A program made the translations under genes and the position numbers. 5,689 nucleotides of DNA from Betaproteobacteria bacterium (lineage in GTDB: Bacteria; Pseudomonadota; Gammaproteobacteria; Burkholderiales; SG8-39): NCBI GenBank assembly GCA_029858545.1, contig JAOUFA010000255.1:1-5689 (forward strand), in the 5' to 3' direction. Below the pieces are notes generated by a model. It was not told the origin of the DNA. It made no database searches and saw only the letters and a list, made by a program, of their open reading frames with translations. Every line of letters starts with the position of its first letter. Positions within the stretch are counted from its first letter, which is position 1. Positions 1-5,002 of the stretch are shown in pieces.

Positions 1-1
1 G

Positions 2-388
2 CTCGCGCGCCGCCCGCGCGCGGCGCTCGCCCGGCTCGCCACCGATACCTTCCTCATCCGCGAAGTGGGATCGGGCACCCGCGCGGCGATGGAGCATTTC
101 TTCGCCGAGCGCGACTTCACCCCGGCCGAGACGATCGAGATGAGTTCCAACGAAACCATCAAGCAGGCAGTCATGGCCGGCATGGGCGTGAGCTTCCTGT
201 CCCTGCATACCGTGGGCCTGGAACTCGCCGCGGGGCGCCTCGTCGTGTTACGCATCGCCGGGACTCCGGTGATGCGCGACTGGTACGTGATCCACCGCGC
301 GAAGAAGCGGCTCTCGGGCGCCGCGGCGGCGTTCAAGGGCTTTCTGACCGAGCAGGGCGCGCAAATGATCGATAAGGCGATCGGCTGA
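2..388 (+). CDS. LysR-type transcriptional regulator, CbbR-like, C-terminal part only
   Basis: The reading frame is open from the window edge, so the true start and the N-terminal winged helix-turn-helix lie outside. The GTG at 65 is internal. About 128 codons remain and cover the second half of the LysR substrate-binding domain. Visible family signatures are FLIREVGSGTRAAME (the effector-pocket 'GSGTR' turn), EMSSNETIKQAVMAGMGVSFLS (the helix and glycine-rich turn common to CbbR/CysB-like members) and WYVIHRAKKRLS near the end. These resemble regulators of RuBisCO operons (CbbR), but several paralogues share them, so the target cannot be named. It is a cytoplasmic, ligand-responsive DNA-binding regulator. 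nudC starts 6 nt after the stop on the same strand, so the two are probably co-transcribed. LysR regulators more often act on a divergent neighbour, which would lie left of this window. Confidence 0.88.
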   Translation, partial: LARRPRAALARLATDTFLIREVGSGTRAAMEHFFAERDFTPAETIEMSSNETIKQAVMAGMGVSFLSLHTVGLELAAGRLVVLRIAGTPVMRDWYVIHRAKKRLSGAAAAFKGFLTEQGAQMIDKAIG

Positions 389-394
389 GGAATC

Positions 395-1309
395 GTGTCC
401 AGGCTTGCCTTTCACCGCCCGGAGGGGTTTGAACACCTGGTCAGCGAAACGCCCGGCCCGGGCCATTGGTTCGTCTACCGAGGCGACCGCCTGCTGGTAG
501 AACTGGGCCCGCCGCTTCCCGGATCCTCCGATGACCCGCGTGTGCTGGCCCGGCCAGGCTGGGCCAGGTTGCCCTTTGGCGAGGTGCCCCGCCTGCCGGA
601 GGGGCTGACTCACGCGGGAGCCCGTGCGCTGCCCATCGGGCTCCTGCATGGCGTGCGCTGCCACGCGATCGAAGCGGCCGCCGAGGCGGCGGCCCCGCCA
701 GGCATGGCCTGGGAGAACCTGCGCACGCTCTTCTCGGTGCTCGACGACGCCCACTTCGCCATCGCCGGACGCGCGTTGCAGCTCGTCGACTGGGACCGCA
801 CGCATCGCTACTGCGGGCGCTGCGCGAGCCCCACCGAGACCAAGGTCGGCGAGCACGTCCGTGTCTGCCCGGCCTGCCAGCTCGCGGTCTATCCGCGCCT
901 TGCCCCGGCGGTGATGGCGCTGGTGCGGCGCGGGCGGGAACTGCTGCTCGCGCGCGGCGCGCACTTTCCCGCCGGCATGTACAGCGCACTCGCGGGCTTC
1001 GTCGAACCGGGTGAATCCCTCGAGCAATGCGTGCGCCGCGAGGTCGCCGAGGAGGTCGGCGTCGAGGTCGGCAACATCGCCTACTTCGCGAGCCAGCCCT
1101 GGCCCTTTCCCCACAGCCTGATGATCGCGTTCACCTGCGACTGGATCGCCGGCGAGATTTGCCCTCGGGAAGGCGAAATAGAGGCCGCAAACTGGTTCGA
1201 AGTATTCCAATTGCCGAGACTTCCAAGTAAAATTTCGATTGCTCGCCGCCTGATCGACGATATGGCCATGCAGATGCGGCGAACTTTTCAACCGGGTGAC
1301 CAGCCCTGA
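395..1309 (+). CDS. nudC: NADH pyrophosphatase / NAD-capped RNA hydrolase NudC
   Basis: A cytoplasmic Nudix hydrolase that splits NAD(H) into NMN(H) and AMP; family members also remove NAD caps from RNA 5' ends. The layout is the full NudC plan. An N-terminal Nudix-like domain spans about residues 1-130. A zinc ribbon follows with Cys140, Cys143, Cys158 and Cys161. The catalytic Nudix domain has the complete box GX5EX7REUXEEXGU at residues 201-223, with metal-binding Glu216, Glu219 and Glu220. The NudC hallmark SQPWPFPHS lies at residues 233-241. At 304 residues it is longer than E. coli NudC (about 257), mainly in the N-terminal part. The start is a GTG preceded by GAGG at 387-390, only 4 nt away and overlapping the upstream stop, so translation may be coupled to the regulator gene. 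The last 120 nt are more AT-rich than the rest of the gene. No key residue is missing. Confidence 0.96.
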   Translation: MSRLAFHRPEGFEHLVSETPGPGHWFVYRGDRLLVELGPPLPGSSDDPRVLARPGWARLPFGEVPRLPEGLTHAGARALPIGLLHGVRCHAIEAAAEAAAPPGMAWENLRTLFSVLDDAHFAIAGRALQLVDWDRTHRYCGRCASPTETKVGEHVRVCPACQLAVYPRLAPAVMALVRRGRELLLARGAHFPAGMYSALAGFVEPGESLEQCVRREVAEEVGVEVGNIAYFASQPWPFPHSLMIAFTCDWIAGEICPREGEIEAANWFEVFQLPRLPSKISIARRLIDDMAMQMRRTFQPGDQP

Positions 1310-1330
1310 CGGGGCGGCCCAAGAGGGGTT

Positions 1331-1354
1331 TTGAACGAATTGAACCGAATTGAA
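1331..1354 (+). repeat. Three phased TTGAA repeats in the nudC-speDE leader
   Basis: TTGAA occurs at 1331, 1340 and 1350, each within a (C)GAATTGAA-like context and spaced 9 and 10 nt apart. This is about one helical turn and forms an AT-rich patch in otherwise GC-rich DNA. It could be a tandem binding site for a regulator of the downstream polyamine gene, or a decayed duplication. No clear -10 box sits at the right distance from the first TTGAAC, so I do not call it a promoter. Confidence 0.35.
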
Positions 1355-1388
1355 GAGTCCAGTTTCTCGCCGCGAGGCGGTAACAGAG

Positions 1389-1433
1389 AGGCGCAGCCTG
1401 GGATTCGTGCCGGGGTGCGCCTTCTTGTTTTTT
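1389..1433 (+). terminator. Terminator-like hairpin plus T-tract just before speD-speE (possible attenuator)
   Basis: The arms 1389-1395 (AGGCGCA) and 1416-1422 (TGCGCCT) form 7 bp. After a single G/G mismatch, 1397-1401 pair with 1410-1414 for 5 more pairs (one T-G wobble), leaving an 8-nt loop. The T-rich run TTCTTGTTTTTT follows at 1422-1433. This has the form of an intrinsic terminator. It ends 13 nt before the speD-speE ATG, and the ribosome binding site GGGGG (1435-1439) follows at once. It could end nudC transcripts, or act as an attenuator that any speD-speE transcript begun further upstream must pass. Two small, mutually exclusive hairpins (1366-1376 and 1370-1380) lie just before it. 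Confidence 0.55.
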
Positions 1434-1446
1434 CGGGGGTACGCGT

Positions 1447-2709
1447 ATGAACGGTCTGCATCTCATCGGTGATTTGGGCGGCTGCCGCTGCGATCCGCAA
1501 CTCCTTCTCGACGGCGAGGCGTTCAAGGAAACCTGCGTCAGCATGGTGCGTGCAGCGGGGCTCACCGTGATGGACGCCACCTTCAAGCAGTTCGAGGGAT
1601 CGGGCTTTACCGGCACGGTGGTGCTGGCGGAGTCGCACCTCGCGATTCACACCTGGCCCGAGCGCGACGGCCTCACGCTGGACGTCTACGTCTGCAACTT
1701 CAGCGCCGACAACAGTGTCAAGGCGCGCCAGTTGTTCGACAATATCGTCGGCTATTTCAGCCCGACCGAGGTCGCGCGCCACGAGATCGAGCGCGGCGGA
1801 CATACCCTTTTCGAGCCGCTCAACGACTCGACGGGTTTCTACATCAAGGCCACGCGCCAGGTCGGCGAGTGGCAGACCCGCTACCAGAAACTCGCGATCT
1901 ACGACACGCCGCACTACGGCAAACTGTTCCGCCTGGACGGCTATAACATGACCTCCGAGCGCGACGAATTCGTGTACCACGAAAACCTGGTCCACCCGGC
2001 GCTCGCCGCGCACGGCGCGCCGAAGAAACTGCTGATCATCGGCGGCGGCGACGGCGGTTCGGCGGAGGAGGCTCTCAAACACCCCTCGGTCGAGCAGGTC
2101 ACGATGGTCGAAATCGACGAGGAGGTCATCAAGATCGCCAAGGAACACTTCCGGGCGGTGCACAACGGCGTCTTCGACAATCCGAAACTGCGCGTGCTGA
2201 TCGACGACGGCATGAAGTTCGTGCGCGAGACGAGCGAGAAGTTCGACCTGATCGCGCTCGACCTGAACGACCCGATGGGCCCGGCCGAGGCGCTCTACTC
2301 GGTCGATTTCTTCCAGCAGTGCCGGCATGCGCTCGCCCCGGGAGGCGCGCTGGTGCTTCATATCGGAGCGCCGGTGGCCCGCCCCGAGCGCGTCGCCGAA
2401 CTCGCCCAGCGGCTGAACGGCGTGTTTCGCATCGTGCGTCCCTACACCATGTACATCCCGCTCTACGGCGCGCAGTGGGCGATGGCCGTGTGCTCCGACA
2501 AGCTCGACCCGAAGGCCTTCACCGCCGACGAGATCGACCGGCGCATCGAGGCACGCAAACTCCAGCACCTGAGGTTCTACAACGGCGAGACCCACGAAGG
2601 CGTGTTCGCGCTGCCCAACTACGTGCGCGACCTGGTCGCGCCGCTGCGCCTCAAGCAGCACGTGCGCGGGCGCAGCAGGCTGGGGCTGGTGCAGGCGGTG
2701 GCGAAGTAG
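1447..2709 (+). CDS. speD-speE: Fused S-adenosylmethionine decarboxylase - spermidine synthase
   Basis: One 420-residue protein joins two usually separate polyamine enzymes. Residues 1 to about 117 are a bacterial (class 1b) AdoMet decarboxylase. The self-cleavage site is AES/HLAIHTWPE with Glu62-Ser63, where Ser63 becomes the pyruvoyl cofactor; His68 and Cys83 fall at the same numbers as the processing and catalytic residues of Thermotoga SpeD. Residues from about 135 to 405 are spermidine synthase: WQTRYQKLAIYDTP strand region, DEFVYHENLVHPA, the nucleotide-binding loop GGGDGGSAEEA (199-209), acidic VEID (221-224), the catalytic-loop equivalent LDLNDPMGPAEALY (271-284), and a typical SpeE tail RFYNGETHEGVFALP. 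The protein would decarboxylate AdoMet and transfer the aminopropyl group to putrescine, giving spermidine in the cytoplasm. GGGGG at 1435-1439 supports the ATG start. Self-cleavage would leave a 62-residue beta chain and an alpha chain carrying the whole synthase. Such fusions are known in scattered bacteria. Substrate choice (putrescine or another diamine) cannot be read from the sequence. Confidence 0.95.
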   Translation: MNGLHLIGDLGGCRCDPQLLLDGEAFKETCVSMVRAAGLTVMDATFKQFEGSGFTGTVVLAESHLAIHTWPERDGLTLDVYVCNFSADNSVKARQLFDNIVGYFSPTEVARHEIERGGHTLFEPLNDSTGFYIKATRQVGEWQTRYQKLAIYDTPHYGKLFRLDGYNMTSERDEFVYHENLVHPALAAHGAPKKLLIIGGGDGGSAEEALKHPSVEQVTMVEIDEEVIKIAKEHFRAVHNGVFDNPKLRVLIDDGMKFVRETSEKFDLIALDLNDPMGPAEALYSVDFFQQCRHALAPGGALVLHIGAPVARPERVAELAQRLNGVFRIVRPYTMYIPLYGAQWAMAVCSDKLDPKAFTADEIDRRIEARKLQHLRFYNGETHEGVFALPNYVRDLVAPLRLKQHVRGRSRLGLVQAVAK

Positions 2710-2710
2710 G

Positions 2711-2734
2711 AGGGCGCCCCACCCGGGGCGCCCT
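2711..2734 (+). terminator. Perfect 10-bp hairpin after speD-speE
   Basis: AGGGCGCCCC (2711-2720) and GGGGCGCCCT (2725-2734) are exact complements around a 4-nt loop (ACCC), one base after the speD-speE stop codon. The position and very stable GC stem fit a transcription terminator or an mRNA 3'-end stabiliser. The following bases (GGTGTT) are a poor T-tract, so termination may be weak or Rho-assisted. The 95 bases from here to the ORF6N gene show no other clear element. Confidence 0.7.
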
Positions 2735-2829
2735 GGTGTTCACGCCACAGCAACCCGTCATCAACTGCGAATGCCTCGTCGTCCAGGTGCTCGGGGGCCT
2801 GCTCGCCCGGGCGGGACGCTGAGGCGCCG

Positions 2830-3297
2830 ATGGTTTTGGAGCCCACAGTCCCGATCGAGGGCATCGAGAACCACATCCTGCTCATTCGCGGCCACAAGGT
2901 CCTGCTCGATGCCGACCTCGCCGCGCTCTACGGCGTCGAGGCCCGAGCGCTCAACGAGGCGGTCAAGCGCAACGCCCAGCGCTTCCCGCCCGACTTCATG
3001 TTCCAGCTCTCGGCCAGGGAGCTCGAGAATTGGAGATCACAGTTTGTGATGTCCAATCCGGGCGCGAAGATGGGACTGCGCCGCGCCCCCTTCGCCTTCA
3101 CCGAGCACGGCGCGCTGATGGCCGCCACCGTCCTCAATTCCCCCCGCGCCGTGGAAACCAGCCTCTACGTCGTACGCGCCTTCGCGCGCCTGCGCCAGTT
3201 CCTCGCCTCCCACAAGGACCTCACCCGCCGGCTGGAAGAACACGAGAAGAAGCTCGGCTTACACGACCAGGCGATCGCAGCGTCTCATCCGCAATGA
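2830..3297 (+). CDS. ORF6N-domain DNA-binding protein, 3' end replaced by Rhs sequence
   Basis: Residues about 11-120 match the ORF6N domain found in phage and prophage proteins: HKVLLDADLAALYGVE, LNEAVKRNAQRFPPDFMFQL, RRAPFAFTEHGALMAATVLNS and VVRAFARLRQFL. These are thought to be DNA-binding proteins of phages and mobile elements; the exact role is unknown. A charged helical, probably coiled-coil stretch (about 123-147) follows. The ATG has GAGG at 2821-2824, 5 nt upstream. The original coding sequence stops at residue 150 (base 3279). The last five residues (ASHPQ) and the TGA at 3295-3297 come from the antisense strand of an Rhs core fragment. Family members normally continue for a further stretch after the coiled coil, so this copy is C-terminally truncated. 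The DNA-binding domain is whole and may still work. The GC-rich codon use matches the left half of the window. Confidence 0.85.
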   Translation: MVLEPTVPIEGIENHILLIRGHKVLLDADLAALYGVEARALNEAVKRNAQRFPPDFMFQLSARELENWRSQFVMSNPGAKMGLRRAPFAFTEHGALMAATVLNSPRAVETSLYVVRAFARLRQFLASHKDLTRRLEEHEKKLGLHDQAIAASHPQ

Positions 3298-3319
3298 GCC
3301 TCGGTGTGCCCAGGTGATC
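3280..3319 (-). repeat. Rhs core scrap, direct-repeat copy 1, at the ORF6N junction
   Basis: Bases 3280-3313 are identical to 4462-4495 (34 bp). On the - strand they encode LGTPRLIADET, and 3314-3319 add the preceding DH codons seen in copy 3. Here the core homology runs from DH to ADET and then stops abruptly, where copies 2 and 3 continue with QKTVWRWD. Beyond the break lies ORF6N coding sequence in antisense. It is therefore the remnant of a third core fragment whose tip has been lost, or the scar of the recombination that brought in the array. Confidence 0.85.
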
Positions 3320-3339
3320 CGGATATCGAAATCTCGGAA

Positions 3340-3864
3340 CTACTCTGGACAAGACAATCCCTGTTTCTCCAGCCGCATGCTCGCGCGGTCCGGAAACTTG
3401 TAGATCAAGACCGTTACCAACTGGCGGGAGTTGTCGGGCTTGGGCGCGCAAGACCATTTCTTCGCAAGCTTGGCTCGATATCGCATCGAGATCAGCAATA
3501 AATCGTTCGCCTTAATGAAGGACTTGTTAAGCACATAGTGACATTGAGGGTTGCTCTCGTCGCTATTGTCCGGAATGCTAACCCAGCTTGAATCTCGTGC
3601 GGCACATGGCCGCCAGCCATTGGCGCTGAGCCGGGTATCAATCGCCGATCCAATTGAAGCATTAGGGTACTCCAGGTTCACTTCGAAGTAGAGTTGCTTC
3701 AAAAGGGTTGTTCCCGGATACACGTCCACGTGCCGACGATCAGCATTCTTTGGGGTCAGCAATTCGAACTCTTCCGGTTGCCCGCTCTCTGCCGCACGGG
3801 AATTTTCTGCTCCCACCAGCAGTAGCACCGCGGTAATAGTCAATGCTGTCCTGAGCATGTGCAT
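3340..3864 (-). CDS. Secreted Cys-containing protein, putative immunity/partner of Rhs tip B
   Basis: A 174-residue protein that I do not recognise. I place the start at the ATG whose first base is 3864: GGAG lies 5 nt before it, and the resulting protein begins directly with a signal peptide. The open frame extends to 3936, but that would add 24 charged residues and overlap the Rhs tip. Residues 1-24 form a signal peptide (MHMLRTALTITAVLLLVGAE, then SRA and a likely cut after Ala24). The mature part has four cysteines (87, 108, 139, 172), enough for two disulfides, which suits the periplasm. It starts 40 nt after the stop of tip B on the same strand, the usual place of an Rhs immunity gene. 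It is inferred to bind or neutralise tip B in the periplasm. It could instead be an accessory exported protein. GC content is lower than in the left half. Confidence 0.7.
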   Translation of the reverse strand: MHMLRTALTITAVLLLVGAENSRAAESGQPEEFELLTPKNADRRHVDVYPGTTLLKQLYFEVNLEYPNASIGSAIDTRLSANGWRPCAARDSSWVSIPDNSDESNPQCHYVLNKSFIKANDLLLISMRYRAKLAKKWSCAPKPDNSRQLVTVLIYKFPDRASMRLEKQGLSCPE

Positions 3865-3904
3865 AGTCACTCCGTAAAGCAAGCGCGAGTCATGGCACTT
3901 CCGC

Positions 3905-4495
3905 TCACGGCTTCGTTCTCGAGCAGCTACAGTCATTTGGGACGTCCGGTGAACAGGCTGGAATCGTCGCCACTCCGCGCCGGCCGCGGAAGCATGGTGC
4001 AGCCCAATCGTAATACGTCATCCCACTGGTAGTCGCATTGCCGGTGGGATGTCCGCACTCATAACACGTCCATGAGCATATACACGGTGTTGGCTCACGG
4101 CTACCAGGACGACGCCCGGAATCGTCTACGGCCCATCCCGTAAAGACCCACTGTCCCTTACAACTCGGTGCTGGCCTTTCGCCCACCAAACCCAACCGAT
4201 CTGTGGCACTGAGCGGATCCGCAGCCACATAGGCATAAGTATTCAATCCGCCCTTGAGCCCGATCGGATCGCTCTCGACGTAGCGGCCAATCACCGGGTC
4301 GTAATCCCTCATGTAGTTGTGCGCGAGATTCGCCTCCCGATCAAAGTACTGCCCCGGGAATCTCAACGGGAAGTCGAAGCTCGTTGTGGTGTTGTTCGGG
4401 TCTTCGTTCGGCGGGTTGTCGCCGAAAGGCTCTTGCTGATCCCACCGCCACACCGTCTTCTGCGTCTCATCCGCAATGAGCCTCGGTGTGCCCAG
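3905..4495 (-). CDS. Displaced (orphan) Rhs core end with Cys-rich tip B
   Basis: This is not a full Rhs gene. The Rhs-like frame starts abruptly at 4495 with LGTPRLIADET and runs about 196 codons to a stop at 3905. The only nearby start is a GTG at 4453, which would give 182 residues. The core section carries the Rhs-associated motifs VWRWDQQEPFG, FPLRFPGQYFDRE, RDYDPVIGRY and DPIGL. The self-cleavage motif DPxGL(x)18DPxGL is present with exact spacing, but the second copy reads DRLGL (Pro to Arg); both Asp residues are kept. Cleavage after that Leu would free a 93-residue tip (4186-3905) holding 9 cysteines, including CICSWTCYEC. I cannot assign the tip to a toxin family. The fragment follows the stop codon of the neighbouring gene directly, so it has no obvious promoter of its own. 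It is best read as a silent tip waiting for recombination with the upstream core, or expressed weakly by reinitiation. Confidence 0.78.
   Translation of the reverse strand: MGTPRLIADETQKTVWRWDQQEPFGDNPPNEDPNNTTTSFDFPLRFPGQYFDREANLAHNYMRDYDPVIGRYVESDPIGLKGGLNTYAYVAADPLSATDRLGLVGERPAPSCKGQWVFTGWAVDDSGRRPGSREPTPCICSWTCYECGHPTGNATTSGMTYYDWAAPCFRGRRGVATIPACSPDVPNDCSCSRTKP
4462..4495 (-). repeat. Rhs core direct-repeat copy 2
   Basis: This 34-bp segment is identical to 3280-3313 and differs from 5592-5625 at two positions. It encodes LGTPRLIADET on the - strand and marks the start of the displaced core fragment. The base next to its right end (4496) already belongs to the stop codon of the neighbouring gene. 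It is a likely homologous-recombination tract for tip exchange. Confidence 0.85.
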
Positions 4496-5002
4496 TTAAT
4501 CTCCTTTTCGGTCTCTCTGTACGGCTTGTGAAGTCCTCTTTCGTAATTCGCCCCAGTCAAGGCCCAGAGTTCTGGATGCCTCTCTATACAAGATTGTGGA
4601 TTCGCCAACCTTGCCCTGCGATTCTCTCAGGTATGCCATCCGACTTAGCACAAGTGCTCGCTCCTGGTCCGCCCTTCTTTTCGCAAGATCGGCACCAGGG
4701 AATTGTCGGCCAAGGGTACCAACAAGCAGAGGGTAGTCAAAAGGCCAGCGGTCAATCACTCCCGGCATATCGATCAGCAAGATCGCGCCAAGCTCCCCTT
4801 GCAAGCTACTTTCCGCAAGCTCGTTATTGCCAGCCCTAAGCGCCGTAATACCGGCAACTGCATAACGGCTCCGGGCTTCGTTCAACTGCTGGGCGACAAA
4901 AGTTGAACTAGAGCGTTGCGCCAGATGGAGCGCCATCGCTAGGCCGACGATACTCCCAAGTAGGAAAGTTGCGAATATCAGAGCAAGAAATTTGGCTTTC
5001 AT
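4496..5002 (-). CDS. Membrane-anchored protein, putative immunity/partner of Rhs tip A
   Basis: A 168-residue protein that I do not recognise. Its ATG overlaps the TGA of the upstream Rhs tip (ATGA, 4999-5002), a sign of translational coupling, and an AGGGTG-like ribosome site lies just before it. Residues 1-4 are basic and residues 5-27 are a strongly hydrophobic helix (FLALIFATFLLGSIVGLAMAL), so the protein is probably anchored in the inner membrane with the rest in the periplasm. The remainder (about 30-168) looks largely alpha-helical, with AGNNELAESSLQGELGA and REASRTLG reminiscent of TPR-like helix pairs, and has no cysteine. Position and coupling make it the likely immunity protein for tip A. 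The stop TAA (4498-4496) directly abuts the displaced Rhs fragment, in the same frame. Confidence 0.7.
   Translation of the reverse strand: MKAKFLALIFATFLLGSIVGLAMALHLAQRSSSTFVAQQLNEARSRYAVAGITALRAGNNELAESSLQGELGAILLIDMPGVIDRWPFDYPLLVGTLGRQFPGADLAKRRADQERALVLSRMAYLRESQGKVGESTILYREASRTLGLDWGELRKRTSQAVQRDRKGD

Noticed and set aside
65..388. A separate 107-residue gene starting at GTG 65
   Set aside because: The frame is open further to base 2 with LysR-like residues (TDTFLIRE) that join smoothly, so this is the tail of a longer gene.
1205..1233. Promoter with TTCCAA and TAAAAT boxes at the end of nudC
   Set aside because: The spacing is 17 nt and the -10 is good, but the -35 matches only half the consensus and lies in coding sequence. 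This is too weak to call.
248..1291. 347-codon open frame antisense to nudC
   Set aside because: Same cause: nudC on the + strand has all family motifs, and the antisense product has low-complexity composition.
1288..2661. 457-codon open frame antisense to speD-speE
   Set aside because: It is a shadow of a GC-rich gene. The sense strand has a complete two-enzyme protein, and the antisense product is Arg/Val/Glu-rich with no recognisable domain.
3280..3340. Insertion sequence or transposon end at the junction
   Set aside because: No transposase, terminal inverted repeat or target-site duplication is visible; the edge is explained by Rhs core homology.
3221..3457. A small - strand gene containing DHLGTPRLIADET
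   Set aside because: The frame is a chance join of partner B antisense frame, the Rhs scrap and ORF6N antisense; only the Rhs scrap is meaningful.
3865..3936. An upstream start for partner B at 3936
   Set aside because: It would add 24 charged residues before a clear signal peptide and overlap tip B. GGAG sits correctly before the ATG at 3864.
4486..4839. 117-codon + strand open frame
   Set aside because: It is antisense to partner A, has no recognisable domain, and begins inside the Rhs repeat.
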